DNA of 64,000 nt, taken from NCBI GenBank assembly GCA_902825775.1, contig CADECF010000011.1:62001-126000 (forward strand), given 5' to 3'. Position 1 is the first letter of the stretch; every line of letters starts with the position of its first letter. The translations under genes were made by a program, and so were the position numbers. The notes below the pieces were generated by a model. That model did not search any database, was not told the origin of the DNA, and was given only the letters and a program-made list of their open reading frames with translations. Positions 45,479 to 54,147 of the stretch are shown piece after piece. The stretch is from an uncultured Lysobacteraceae bacterium (lineage in GTDB: Bacteria > Pseudomonadota > Gammaproteobacteria > Xanthomonadales > Xanthomonadaceae).

Positions 45479-46399
45479 ATGAAGGGGGTTAGGGGACTTC
45501 TGCTATTCGTCTGCGTACTGGCGGCCGCACCGGCCGTGGCCGGTACCGTTTACCGCTGCGAAACGGCGGACGGTGCCCGCAGCTACGTCAGCAAACGCAT
45601 CCCCAACGCGCGCTGCACGCCGATCAGCTACGCCGGCGGTGGCGGTTCGACCCGCGCCAAGAAGGATCCCGCGGTGGCCTCCTGGCTGCCGCCCAAGGCT
45701 GCCGTCGGCAGTGCGACGGCGCCGGCCGTTGTGGCCGGTTCGCCGGCTTCCGGCGTCGCGCCGGCGCTGGCCGCTTCCACCGTGCCGGCCACGGCCGCGA
45801 CGCCAGCCGCCCGCGGCCCGCAATTCAATAGCGGCACCCGTTACTGCTATCGCAGCAACGGCGTGCTCAATTGCGGTCCCGGCCGTCCGCGCGGCGTGCC
45901 GCTGGCTTCGATCCGAAAGATCACCTACAGCTTCATGGAAACCTGCTTCGCCTGCGGCGCCAGGCCCGGCGTCAATTTCGGCACGCTGCGCTTGAACTCG
46001 GCGGCCTACCAGCAGGAGATCGCCAGCGCAGCGCGCGAATTCGGCGTCGAAGAAGCGATCGTCCGCGCCATCATCCATGCCGAGTCCGCGTTCAATCCCA
46101 ATGCCTTGTCCCGGGTCGGCGCACAGGGCCTGATGCAGCTGATGCCGGCCACCGCGCGCCGGTTCGGCGTGAGCAACGCGTTCGATGCCGGCCAGAACAT
46201 CCGCGGCGGCGTGCAATACCTGGCCTGGCTGCTCAAGCGCTTCAATGGCGATCTGACCCTGGCCGCGGCCGGCTACAACGCCGGCGAAGGCGCGGTCGAC
46301 AAGTACCGGGGCGTGCCGCCGTACAGCGAGACCCAGCGTTACGTGCAGCGCGTCGGCGTGCTGGCCGAACGCTACCGCGGCGGCGTGGCCAAGCAGTAG
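45479..46399 (+). CDS. Periplasmic lytic transglycosylase (SLT domain)
   Basis: 306 residues. Signal peptide MKGVRGLLLFVCVLAAAPAVA; residues 22-55 resemble a DUF4124-type start (GTVYRCETADGARSYVSKRI); an Ala/Pro linker and a Cys-containing segment (YCYRSNGVLNCGPG, ETCFACGA) follow. The SLT domain is about 185-300: AIIHAESAFNPNALSRVGAQ with catalytic E202, GLMQLMPATA, and AAAGYNAGEGAV. It cleaves the MurNAc-GlcNAc bond of peptidoglycan to anhydro-muropeptides. GAGAGGGGAC lies upstream of the ATG. It diverges from miaB. Confidence 0.93.
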   Translation: MKGVRGLLLFVCVLAAAPAVAGTVYRCETADGARSYVSKRIPNARCTPISYAGGGGSTRAKKDPAVASWLPPKAAVGSATAPAVVAGSPASGVAPALAASTVPATAATPAARGPQFNSGTRYCYRSNGVLNCGPGRPRGVPLASIRKITYSFMETCFACGARPGVNFGTLRLNSAAYQQEIASAAREFGVEEAIVRAIIHAESAFNPNALSRVGAQGLMQLMPATARRFGVSNAFDAGQNIRGGVQYLAWLLKRFNGDLTLAAAGYNAGEGAVDKYRGVPPYSETQRYVQRVGVLAERYRGGVAKQ

Positions 46400-46404
46400 C
46401 GGCT

Positions 46405-46478
46405 CTGTAGAGTCGAGCTTGCTCGACTGCTTTTGATTCTTGGCCGGCAGGAAAGCAGTCGAGCAAGCTCGACTCTAC
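46405..46478. repeat. Palindromic repeat pair, TGTAGAGTCGAGC type
   Basis: Ends are TGTAGAGTCGAGCTTGCTCG and CGAGCAAGCTCGACTCTACA, 6 bp after the transglycosylase stop and upstream of petA. Confidence 0.85.
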
Positions 46479-46552
46479 AAGGCCTGGGCGGCCCTTCCGA
46501 GCGCAAACCGGCGCCGCAACACCCCCGAAAACCGCGCTACGGCGCCAAAACG

Positions 46553-46582
46553 TTGTCGGCGGATTCAGCGTTCCGTTACACT
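46553..46582 (+). promoter_or_regulatory. Candidate promoter of petABC
   Basis: TTGTCG (46553-46558), 18 bp, TACACT (46577-46582); each box matches the sigma-70 consensus at four of six bases. It would give a leader of about 75 bases before petA. Confidence 0.4.
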
Positions 46583-46665
46583 TTGCCGTCTTTTGCGGCC
46601 GGTTCCGGGCACGGAGCGGCTCGCGGCAGCCACATAGCTACCAAACGTTTTTTGCGGAGTTCCGG

Positions 46666-47289
46666 ATGTCCAACGATGGGGTCAAAGGTCCCGAAAACCT
46701 GGGCCGACGCAGGTTCCTGACCGCGACCACGACCGTGGTCGGCGCGGTAGGCGTCGGGTTCGTGGCGGTACCGTTCATCAAGTCCTGGCTGCCCAGCGCG
46801 CGCGCCAAACTGGCCGGTGCGCCGGTCACGGCCGATATCAGCGCGCTGCAGGAAGGCCAGCGCCTGGTGCTGGAGTGGCGCGGTCAGCCGATCTGGATCG
46901 TCAAGCGTTCCAAGGCGATGCTCGACGTGCTGCCGCAGCTCGATAGCAGGCTGCGCGATCCCAAGTCCGAGAATCAGGACCAGCAGCCGGCTTATGCGCG
47001 CAACGAACTGCGCTCGATCAAGCCGGAAATTTCGGTCCTGGTCGGCCTGTGCACGCACCTGGGCTGCTCGCCGGAAATGGTCGCCGAGATCAAGCCCGAG
47101 CCGTTCGATCCGGAGTGGAAGGGCGGCTACTTCTGCCCCTGCCACAAATCGCGCTTCGATATGGCCGGCCGCGTGTTCCAGGGCGTGCCGGCGCCGATCA
47201 ACCTGCTGGTGCCGCCGCACCACTACGAGAGCGACACGGCCATCGTCATCGGCGTCGACCCCTCGCAGTCCAAGACGGGAGCGGCATAA
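46666..47289 (+). CDS. petA: Ubiquinol-cytochrome c reductase Rieske iron-sulfur subunit
   Basis: 207 residues. The N-terminus (LGRRRFLTATTTVVGAVGVG) has a twin-arginine motif and serves as the membrane anchor. The [2Fe-2S] ligands lie in CTHLGC (C129, H131) and CPCH (C157, H160), with C134 and C159 as the disulfide pair. It passes electrons from ubiquinol to cytochrome c1 on the periplasmic side. First of three genes, petA-petB-petC, making the bc1 complex. Confidence 0.97.
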   Translation: MSNDGVKGPENLGRRRFLTATTTVVGAVGVGFVAVPFIKSWLPSARAKLAGAPVTADISALQEGQRLVLEWRGQPIWIVKRSKAMLDVLPQLDSRLRDPKSENQDQQPAYARNELRSIKPEISVLVGLCTHLGCSPEMVAEIKPEPFDPEWKGGYFCPCHKSRFDMAGRVFQGVPAPINLLVPPHHYESDTAIVIGVDPSQSKTGAA

Positions 47290-47292
47290 GCC

Positions 47293-48552
47293 ATGTCCAA
47301 TCCGATCATCCGCGCAGGCACCCATCTGCTGAACTGGGTCAATGAGCGCGCACCGGCGATGATGCCGGTGTACCGCAAGCACATGACCGAGTATTACGCG
47401 CCGAAGAACTTCAACTTCTGGTACTACTTCGGCGTGCTGGCGCTGGTCGTCCTGATCAACCAGATCGTGACCGGCATCTTCCTGACGATGCATTTCAAGC
47501 CGAGCGCGGCGGAAGCCTTCGCTTCGGTCGAATACATCATGCGCGACGTGGAGTGGGGCTGGCTGATCCGCTACATGCACAGCACCGGCGCCTCGCTGTT
47601 CTTCATCGTGGTCTATCTGCACATGTTCCGCGGCCTGATGTACGGCTCGTACCAGAAGCCGCGCGAACTGGTGTGGATCCTGGGCATGCTGATCTATCTG
47701 GTGCTGATGGCCGAAGCCTTCATGGGCTACGTGTTGCCGTGGGGCCAGATGTCGTTCTGGGGCGCCAAGGTGATCATCTCGCTGTTCGGCGCGATCCCGG
47801 TGATCGGCAACGGCCTGACCGAGTGGATCATGGGCGACTACCTGCCCGGCGACGCCACCCTCAACCGCTTCTTCGCGCTGCACGTGATCGCGCTGCCGCT
47901 GGTGCTGCTGTTGCTGGTGGTGCTGCACATCGGCGCGCTGCACGAGGTGGGTTCCAACAATCCCGACGGCGTCGAGATCAAGAAGGGGCCCAAGGGCAAC
48001 CGCTGGAGCGCGAATGCGCCCAAGGACGGCATCCCGTTCCATCCGTACTACACGGTGCACGATCTGGTCGCGGTCGGCTTCTTCCTGATCCTCGCCGCCT
48101 TCATCATCTTCTTCGCGCCGGGCATGAACGGCTGGTTCCTGGAGCACGACAACTTCACCGAGGCCAATCGCCTGGTGACGCCGGAGCACATCAAGCCGGT
48201 GTGGTACTACACGCCGTATTACGCGATGTTGCGCGTCATTCCGCACAAGCTCAGCGGCGTCATCGTGATGTTCGCCGCGATCGCCGTGCTGTTCCTGGTG
48301 CCGTGGCTGGACCGCAGCAAGGTCAAGTCGCACCGTTACCGCGGCTGGATGACCAAGTTCATGCTGGGCGTGTTGGCGGTGTGCTTCGTGTGGCTGGGCA
48401 AGATCGGCGCCGGCCCGGGTACGGATCCGGTCGAAACGATCATCGGCCGCGTGCTGACCTTCCTGTACTTCACTTTCTTCATCACCATGCCGCTGTGGAC
48501 CAAGTTCGACAAGACCAAGCCGGTGCCTGATCGGGTGACCATGCATGAGTAA
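47293..48552 (+). CDS. petB: Cytochrome b of the bc1 complex
   Basis: 419 residues with about eight to nine transmembrane helices. Heme b ligands come from pairs in IRYMHSTGASLFFIVVYLHM near residues 90-110 and FALHVIALPLVLLLLVVLHI near 195-215. The Qo-site region is VTPEHIKPVWYYTPYYAML, containing PEH where many species have PEW. It carries the quinol oxidation and quinone reduction sites. It begins 3 bp after petA and overlaps petC by 8 bp. Confidence 0.97.
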   Translation: MSNPIIRAGTHLLNWVNERAPAMMPVYRKHMTEYYAPKNFNFWYYFGVLALVVLINQIVTGIFLTMHFKPSAAEAFASVEYIMRDVEWGWLIRYMHSTGASLFFIVVYLHMFRGLMYGSYQKPRELVWILGMLIYLVLMAEAFMGYVLPWGQMSFWGAKVIISLFGAIPVIGNGLTEWIMGDYLPGDATLNRFFALHVIALPLVLLLLVVLHIGALHEVGSNNPDGVEIKKGPKGNRWSANAPKDGIPFHPYYTVHDLVAVGFFLILAAFIIFFAPGMNGWFLEHDNFTEANRLVTPEHIKPVWYYTPYYAMLRVIPHKLSGVIVMFAAIAVLFLVPWLDRSKVKSHRYRGWMTKFMLGVLAVCFVWLGKIGAGPGTDPVETIIGRVLTFLYFTFFITMPLWTKFDKTKPVPDRVTMHE

Positions 48553-49303
48553 CGTCCGGAAATCGCGCATCGTGAAGAAGCTCGCCACATTCGCCGCCGG
48601 CCTCGCGCTTTCCTTCGGCGTGCACGCCGCGGAAGGCGGGGCCACCCAGCAGTCCGGCACCGACCTGGACGACCGCGCATCGCTGCAGCGCGGTGCCCAG
48701 CTGTACATGAACTACTGCTCGGGCTGCCACTCGCTCAAGTACTTGCGCTATTCGCGCATCGCCGAGGATCTGGGCCTGACCGAAGACGAGGTGATGAACA
48801 ACCTCAACTTCACCGGCGTCAAGTTCGGCGAGCAGGTGACGGTCGCGATGCCGGCCGCCGGCGCCGAGAAATGGTTCGGCAAGATGCCGCCCGACCTGAG
48901 CGTGATCGCGCGCGTGCGCGGCAGCGATTGGATCTACACCTACCTCAAGTCGTTCTACCTGGACGAAACCCGTCCGCTGGGCTGGAACAACAAACTGTTC
49001 CCGAACGCGTCGATGCCCAATCCGCTGTGGCAACTGCAGGGGTTGCAGCACGCCGAACTGGGCGAGCCCGACGCCACTGGCGAACGGCACGTGGAGAAGC
49101 TGGTGATCCCGCAATCGGGCACGCAGAACGCGGAACAGTTCAGCCAGACCGCGCGCGACATCACCGCCTTCCTCGAATACGCCGGCGAGCCTGCGGCGCT
49201 CAAGCGCCAGAGCATGGGCGTCTGGGTGATCCTGTTCCTGGCGTTCTTCACCTTCCTTGCCTGGTTGATGAAGACCGATTACTGGCGAGACGTCGAGCAT
49301 TGA
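48545..49303 (+). CDS. petC: Cytochrome c1
   Basis: 252 residues. Signal sequence, then the heme site CSGCH (C58, C61, H62). A methionine ligand probably lies in VAMPAAG near residue 102. A C-terminal helix (MGVWVILFLAFFTFLAWLMK) anchors it. It accepts electrons from the Rieske protein and passes them to soluble cytochrome c. Last gene of petABC. Confidence 0.96.
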   Translation: MSNVRKSRIVKKLATFAAGLALSFGVHAAEGGATQQSGTDLDDRASLQRGAQLYMNYCSGCHSLKYLRYSRIAEDLGLTEDEVMNNLNFTGVKFGEQVTVAMPAAGAEKWFGKMPPDLSVIARVRGSDWIYTYLKSFYLDETRPLGWNNKLFPNASMPNPLWQLQGLQHAELGEPDATGERHVEKLVIPQSGTQNAEQFSQTARDITAFLEYAGEPAALKRQSMGVWVILFLAFFTFLAWLMKTDYWRDVEH

Positions 49304-49449
49304 TGCGCGACCCTCGCAAGAACCCGTACGCCCCCGGTACGGATGACCGGACAGCCCATCGAACAGGCGGGTTTTGAGGGCGCCTGGGAACGGGTTCATG
49401 ACGACCGTCCGCAACGTGCGGACGGCGTTTGTTGGGAAAGGAGAGGTCG

Positions 49450-50088
49450 ATGATGGCCGCCAGTCCGCGTATGCGTAATGCCCTGACGTTGTTCTCATCC
49501 GTCGATGACGTGCTGTGCCACCGGGTTCGCCTGGTGCTGGCCGCCAAGGGCGTGACCTACGATTTCGTGCCCGTCGACCCGCAGAAACCGCCGGAAGACC
49601 TGATCGACCTCAACCCTTACCACTCGGTGCCGACCCTGGTCGAGCGCGAACTGGTGCTGTACGCCGCTTCGGTGGTCAGCGAATACCTCGACGAACGCTA
49701 TCCGCATCCGCCGCTGATGCCGGTCGATCCGTTGTCGCGCGCGCGCCTGCGCCTGGCGATGCTGCGCATCGAGCACGACTGGGTGCCGCAGGTGCAGGCG
49801 ATCCAACTGGGCAACAAGCAGCAGGCCGAAGGGGCGCGCAAACGCCTCAAGGAACTGCTCACCGCCTCGGTGCCGCTGTTCAAAGCCAGCAAGTTCTTCC
49901 TCAACCCGGAAATGAGTCTGGCCGACTGCGCCATGGCGCCGCTCATCTGGCGCCTGGATTCGCTGGGCATTCCGTTGCCGAAGGACGGCAAGGTGATCGA
50001 GGATTACGGCAACCGCATCTTCCGCAATCCCGGTTTCATCCGCAGCCTCACCGACGAAGAGAAGAAGCTGCGCGAAGTTCCGATGTGA
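49450..50088 (+). CDS. sspA: Stringent starvation protein A
   Basis: 212 residues from the ATG at 49450, which has AAGGAGAGG upstream (a second ATG follows directly). Glutathione-transferase fold: N-terminal thioredoxin-like domain (LFSSVDDVLCHRVRLVLAAK, NPYHSVPTLVERELVLYAAS) and C-terminal helices. SspA binds RNA polymerase and redirects transcription under stress; it lacks transferase activity. sspB follows 7 bp later, as in many gammaproteobacteria. Confidence 0.95.
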   Translation: MMAASPRMRNALTLFSSVDDVLCHRVRLVLAAKGVTYDFVPVDPQKPPEDLIDLNPYHSVPTLVERELVLYAASVVSEYLDERYPHPPLMPVDPLSRARLRLAMLRIEHDWVPQVQAIQLGNKQQAEGARKRLKELLTASVPLFKASKFFLNPEMSLADCAMAPLIWRLDSLGIPLPKDGKVIEDYGNRIFRNPGFIRSLTDEEKKLREVPM

Positions 50089-50095
50089 AGGCGGT

Positions 50096-50521
50096 ATGAG
50101 CGAAGACTCGCCACGCATGACCAGCCACCGCCCGTATCTGTTGCGGGCGTTGTACGAGTGGATCGCAGACAACGGCATGACCGCGCATCTGCTGGTCGAT
50201 GCCACCCAGCCCGGCGTGCAGGTGCCGCCGAGTTCGGTCAAAGAAGGCAAAGTGGTGCTCAACATCGCCGCGCGCGCCGTGGCGCGGCTCGAGCTGGGCA
50301 ACGATGCGGTCAGTTTCACCGCCCGCTTCGGCGGCATCAGCCAATCGGTGCTGGTGCCGATGGCTGCGGTGTTGGCGATCTACGCCCGCGAAACCGGACA
50401 GGGCATGGCGCTGCCGGAAGACGTCGGCGGCCCCGGACCGGAAGACGAGCCGCCGTCGCCGCCATCGCCGGAAGAAGACGGCACCGCCGCCAAGCGCGCG
50501 CATCTGCGCGTCGTCAAATAA
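50096..50521 (+). CDS. sspB: ClpXP protease specificity-enhancing factor SspB
   Basis: 141 residues. The core (RPYLLRALYEWIADNGMTAH and VPMAAVLAIYARETGQGMAL) binds ssrA-tagged peptides. An acidic, Pro-rich linker leads to the C-terminal tail AHLRVVK, the ClpX-docking module. It delivers tmRNA-tagged proteins to ClpXP. Paired with sspA. Confidence 0.95.
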   Translation: MSEDSPRMTSHRPYLLRALYEWIADNGMTAHLLVDATQPGVQVPPSSVKEGKVVLNIAARAVARLELGNDAVSFTARFGGISQSVLVPMAAVLAIYARETGQGMALPEDVGGPGPEDEPPSPPSPEEDGTAAKRAHLRVVK

Positions 50522-50523
50522 TT

Positions 50524-50620
50524 TTGTGGGAGCGGCTTTGTGGGAGCGGCTTTAGCCGCGAGCTTTTCCAGATTCGAAACAGCCCATCCAAAGAGCTCGC
50601 GGCTAAAGCCGCTCCCACAA
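50524..50620. repeat. Palindromic repeat pair, TGTGGGAGCGGC type, with a duplicated left end
   Basis: The left end TTGTGGGAGCGGCT occurs twice in tandem (50524 and 50538). The right end is GGCTAAAGCCGCTCCCACAA. It lies between convergent sspB and the DUF3301 gene. Confidence 0.85.
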
Positions 50621-50642
50621 AGCCGACCCTACAAAAATCAAA

Positions 50643-50963
50643 TCAGTGCAGGGTTTCGCGATCGGCGATCGGCCCGCTGAAGGACACCAGTTCGCCGCCG
50701 CGCAGCACGAGCCTGCCGACATGCCGGTCGCTGCCGTCGCGCGAATAGTCGAAGCGGAAGCTGCGCTCGAATCCCAACCGGCCGTTATGGCCGCGGCGCA
50801 GGCGTATGCCGGAAGCATGCACGCTCTGGTCCAGCCATTGCACATTCGCGGCCCGGCAGGCTTCGCGACCGAGCGCCTCGGCGCGCTCCGCGGCGGCGCG
50901 GGCGCTGTTCCATAACGCGAAGGCGATCGCTCCGACGATCATCAGCAGCAGCAGGGTAGGCAT
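50643..50963 (-). CDS. DUF3301 family protein
   Basis: 106 residues. One N-terminal transmembrane helix (LLLLMIVGAIAFALWNSA) is followed by a helix and a small beta-rich domain (GFERSFRFDYSRDGSDRHVG, RLVLRGGELVSFSGP), as in DUF3301 proteins. Function unknown; the domain probably faces the cytoplasm or periplasm next to the inner membrane. Confidence 0.85.
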   Translation of the reverse strand: MPTLLLLMIVGAIAFALWNSARAAAERAEALGREACRAANVQWLDQSVHASGIRLRRGHNGRLGFERSFRFDYSRDGSDRHVGRLVLRGGELVSFSGPIADRETLH

Positions 50964-51056
50964 GAAAGCGAGATGGCGATCCGGAAGCCGGCTTGCAAGT
51001 GTCTACCGAATCGGGCTCCGCGCAAAGCGGTCGCCGAAGCGATGCCATCGCTTTTT

Positions 51057-51124
51057 TGTAGAGCGGGGCTTGCCCCGCTGCACTTGATTCGTGAAAAAAA
51101 CAGCGGGGCAAGCCCCGCTCTACA
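51057..51124. repeat. Palindromic repeat pair, TGTAGAGCGGGGC type, overlapping a stop codon
   Basis: Ends are TGTAGAGCGGGGCTTGCCCC and GGGGCAAGCCCCGCTCTACA. Its right end, read on the minus strand, supplies the TAG stop (51122-51120) of the DUF2272 gene. Confidence 0.85.
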
Positions 51125-52391
51125 AGGGCGGCGCGGGCGGGGTTATGGGTTGGGACGCCGGCGGCGACTGCGCTGGCGCCGTCGTCGAAGGCGCAGAGGC
51201 CGGTGGCGTCGGCGATGCAGGCGGCGGTGCTTGCGGCAGCGGCGCAGGCTGGATGATCGGTTGCGCGGGCGGGGTCGATACGGGGGCCGGCATCGGCTGC
51301 GCGGGCGGTGCTTGTGCCGGCGCCGGCGTCGACGGCACAGGCCATGTCCGTTGCGGCACCGTTGTTGCCGGCGCTGGCGCGGCCGGCGCGCGCGGCAATA
51401 CCGTCGGCACGCCGGTCGCGGTCGTGGGCGATCCGTATCCCGGTTTCAGCTTGAGCAGCACGGCCCAGTTCTGCCGATTGAAATCGCAGGCGGCTTCGTT
51501 GCTAGGACTGCAACTGCCGTTGTAGGCGCCGGAATCGCCGTCGTCGTAGCTCATCGACACCGGCCGCGGCAGCACGGCGCGGCCTTGCACGTCCAACTTG
51601 AGCTTGCGCATGGTGACGCCGTTGAAGACATTGCCGCCGACCAGGCGCAGTTCGCGATCGCGGCCCACCACGATGTCGCAATGCGTATTCAACGAACCGC
51701 CGGCACCGTTCAAACGCGACGTAAGGCCTTCGTAGCCGCTGACCGACGCGCTGCCGCGCACGAAGCAGAGCAGGTCGCCCGGATCGGCGCGTTGCGTGGC
51801 CGGATCGGCATAGTAGTAAGGCCCGCCCGTCTCCGGATGGAAAGCCTGGCGGATGTAATCGTAGTGCCGCGGCGATGCGCGGAAACCCGGCACGCCCGCC
51901 TGCACCATCACGTAGGAAACGAAGGCGGCGGACCACGGGTTGTCGATGATGAAAGTGCGGCACTCGGCCTTGCCTTGCGCGAATCCGGTGGGGAACTGGC
52001 AGGCGTAGGCGCCGGGAATATTGCTTTGCGACATCTCGTACAAGGTGCCGCTGTTGCGCCAATAGCCGAGCACGCGCTGCCACGCTTCGGTGCCATCGGC
52101 CAGCGACGAATTCTCGGCCTCGGAGACGCCATAGCTGGCCAGGCGGCCATTGGCGTCGATGAAAGGCTGGTACCACATCGCATGTTCGCGCAACGCGACC
52201 GCGACGATGCGTTGGGCGGTAGTGCCGGACAGGTTCTGCGGCGGCAAGGCGGGCCGCTGCACCGGCTTGGGTTTCGGCACGGGCTGTGCGACGGGCGGGG
52301 GCGGCGGTTTGCGCACGTTCGAGCCGCAACCCGTCATCGCCAACGGAATCGCGGCCGCGCACATCCAAGTTCCGAGTCTGCCCTTCCTCAT
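51120..52391 (-). CDS. DUF2272 lipoprotein with Pro-rich tail
   Basis: 423 residues from the ATG at 52391, which has GGAG and GTGGA upstream. The lipobox is LAMTGC near residues 17-22, followed by a Pro/Lys linker. The DUF2272 domain is about 55-300 (IVAVALREHAMWYQPFIDAN, NPWSAAFVSYVMVQAGVP, DPGDLLCFVRG, HCDIVVG). The W-SAAF-S and HCDIV motifs resemble NlpC/P60- or CHAP-like cysteine peptidases, but catalysis is unproven. The last ~105 residues are Pro/Ala-rich low complexity ending in a repeat-derived stop. A DUF2272 amidase-like role at the envelope is possible. Confidence 0.82.
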   Translation of the reverse strand: MRKGRLGTWMCAAAIPLAMTGCGSNVRKPPPPPVAQPVPKPKPVQRPALPPQNLSGTTAQRIVAVALREHAMWYQPFIDANGRLASYGVSEAENSSLADGTEAWQRVLGYWRNSGTLYEMSQSNIPGAYACQFPTGFAQGKAECRTFIIDNPWSAAFVSYVMVQAGVPGFRASPRHYDYIRQAFHPETGGPYYYADPATQRADPGDLLCFVRGSASVSGYEGLTSRLNGAGGSLNTHCDIVVGRDRELRLVGGNVFNGVTMRKLKLDVQGRAVLPRPVSMSYDDGDSGAYNGSCSPSNEAACDFNRQNWAVLLKLKPGYGSPTTATGVPTVLPRAPAAPAPATTVPQRTWPVPSTPAPAQAPPAQPMPAPVSTPPAQPIIQPAPLPQAPPPASPTPPASAPSTTAPAQSPPASQPITPPAPPL

Positions 52392-52455
52392 TCCACCGCT
52401 CCATGACCGCAATACCCCCGATGTTCGCAGCAGGGCATGTGTGCGCCCCGCGAAA

Positions 52456-53319
52456 TCAGGAGGCCGGGCTCGGCGGCGGCCCCAGCTTCATCGACAGATC
52501 GATGGCTTGCACGTGTTTGGTCAGCGCCCCGATCGAGATGCAGTCGACGCCGTCCTCGGCGATGGCGCGCACGCCGGCCAGGTCGACGCCGCCCGAAACC
52601 TCTAAGGGAATACGTCCGTCGGCGATGCGAACGGCCATCTTCCGCGTCTGCGCATCGAAATCGTCGATGAGGATCCGCTCGCAACCGGCCTGCAACGCTT
52701 CTTCCAGTTGCGCGAGCGTCTCGACCTCGACGATCAGCGGCAATGAGGGATGCAGCGCGCGCGCGGCGCGTATCGCCGCAGTCAGGCCGCCGGCGGCGCG
52801 CACGTGGTTTTCTTTCAGCATCATCGCATCGAACAGGCCGATGCGATGATTGACGCCGCCGCCTACGCGCACCGCGTATTTCTGCGCCAGGCGCAGGCCC
52901 GGGATGGTTTTGCGGGTGTCGAGAATCCGCGCCCGCGTGCCGCGCACCGCATCGACATAGGCGGCGGTGAGGGTGGCGGTGCCGCTGAGCGTCTGCAGGA
53001 AATTCAACGACGCGCGTTCGGCGCTCACCAGGCTGCGCGCGCGGCCTTGCAGGGTGGCCAGCACCGTGCCTTTACCGACGCGGTCGCCCTCGGCGATGCG
53101 CCAATCGATGGCGATCTGCGGGTCGAGGGCGCGATAGCACGCGTCGAACCAGGGGCGTCCGGCGATTACCGCGTCCTGCTTGCAAAGCAGATAGGCGACG
53201 TCTTCGTTGTCGGGCAGCAGAGATGCGGTGACGTCGCCGCTGCCCAGATCTTCGGCCAGCGCACGTGCGACATCGGCTTCGACGACCGCGGCCGGCGGCG
53301 GCGAAAAATCGCGGCTCAT
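52456..53319 (-). CDS. nadC: Nicotinate-nucleotide pyrophosphorylase (quinolinate phosphoribosyltransferase)
   Basis: 287 residues. Converts quinolinate and PRPP to nicotinate mononucleotide in NAD synthesis. Conserved blocks are EDLGSGDVTASLLP near residue 23, RASLNFLQTLSGTAT, DTRKTIPGLRLAQKYAVRVG, GGVNHR and LEVSGGVDLAGVRAIAEDGV. The start ATG overlaps the stop of the Trm112-like gene by 4 bp. Other nad genes are not in the window. Confidence 0.96.
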   Translation of the reverse strand: MSRDFSPPPAAVVEADVARALAEDLGSGDVTASLLPDNEDVAYLLCKQDAVIAGRPWFDACYRALDPQIAIDWRIAEGDRVGKGTVLATLQGRARSLVSAERASLNFLQTLSGTATLTAAYVDAVRGTRARILDTRKTIPGLRLAQKYAVRVGGGVNHRIGLFDAMMLKENHVRAAGGLTAAIRAARALHPSLPLIVEVETLAQLEEALQAGCERILIDDFDAQTRKMAVRIADGRIPLEVSGGVDLAGVRAIAEDGVDCISIGALTKHVQAIDLSMKLGPPPSPAS

Positions 53320-53585
53320 CCGGCGGGAAAGCCGTCGACCTGGGCGGTCGCGATGCCTTCCTCGATCAGCAGCACCGGGATGCCGTCGTCCAGCCGGTAC
53401 ACGGTCTTGCGGTCGCGCGTGATCAGCGCTTCGCGCATGGCCTCGGGCTGCGCGCTGCCGTCGTTGCGCTTGATGCCGCCCGCGGCCACGGCGCGGTTCA
53501 GGGCCTCGAGCCCGGCCTTGTCGAGCAGCGACAGCGGCTGCCGGCTGGCGGGGCAGACGAGGATATCGAGCAGTTTCCGGTCCAT
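53316..53585 (-). CDS. Trm112-family protein
   Basis: 89 residues. N-terminal MDRKLLDILVCPASRQPLSL and C-terminal VYRLDDGIPVLLIEEG are typical of the UPF0434/YcaR (Trm112-like) family. The family includes activators of methyltransferases. Only one cysteine remains of the usual zinc set, so metal binding is doubtful. It precedes nadC with a 4 bp overlap and diverges from purE. Confidence 0.88.
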   Translation of the reverse strand: MDRKLLDILVCPASRQPLSLLDKAGLEALNRAVAAGGIKRNDGSAQPEAMREALITRDRKTVYRLDDGIPVLLIEEGIATAQVDGFPAG

Positions 53586-53613
53586 TGACGATACCGAGAC
53601 GACGTGGGGCCGG

Positions 53614-53619
53614 TAGAAT
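53614..53619 (+). promoter_or_regulatory. Possible -10 hexamer of purE
   Basis: TAGAAT, 24 bp before the purE ATG. The same hexamer followed by T-G-C precedes lysAC (342-347) and grxD (56055-56060). No matching -35 is evident. Confidence 0.3.
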
Positions 53620-53643
53620 ACGTCTTTGCGACAGGGGACGACC

Positions 53644-54147
53644 ATGTCTGCCAACCCTAACCTCCCGCTCGTGGGCATCGTGATGGGCTCCCGCTCCGAC
53701 TGGGAGACGATGCAACACGCGGCGCAGAAGCTCGAAATGCTGGGTGTGCCGCACGAAGTGCGTGTGGTCTCGGCGCACCGCACGCCGGACGCGCTGTTCG
53801 ACTACGCGGCTCAGGCGGCGCAGCGCGGCCTGCGCGCGATCATCGCCGGCGCCGGCGGCGCGGCGCACTTGCCGGGCATGCTGGCGGCGAAGACGGCAGT
53901 GCCGGTGCTGGGCGTACCGGTGCAGTCCAAGGCGCTCAACGGCATGGATTCGCTGTTGTCGATCGTGCAGATGCCGGCCGGTATTCCTGTCGCCACGTTC
54001 GCCATCGGCAATGCCGGCGCGTCGAATGCGGCATTGTTCGCGGCGGCGATGCTGTCGGCCGAACATCCGGAGATCGCGGCTGCGCTCGAGGCTTTCCGCC
54101 AGCGCCAGACCGACGAAGTCGCCAGCAACGACGACCCGCGCAAATGA
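53644..54147 (+). CDS. purE: N5-carboxyaminoimidazole ribonucleotide mutase
   Basis: 167 residues. Class I Pur[14 protein letters not shown] near residue 12, [15 protein letters not shown], and [18 protein letters not shown]. It moves the carboxyl of N5-CAIR to give CAIR in purine synthesis. The ATG at 53644 has AGGGGA upstream. purK overlaps its stop by 4 bp. Confidence 0.96.
   Translation: MSANPNLPLVGIVMGSRSDWETMQHAAQKLEMLGVPHEVRVVSAHRTPDALFDYAAQAAQRGLRAIIAGAGGAAHLPGMLAAKTAVPVLGVPVQSKALNGMDSLLSIVQMPAGIPVATFAIGNAGASNAALFAAAMLSAEHPEIAAALEAFRQRQTDEVASNDDPRK

Noticed and set aside
46576-48708. A 710-codon minus-strand frame opposite petA-petB
   Set aside because: His/Gln/Arg-rich antisense of conserved bc1 genes, with no recognisable fold.
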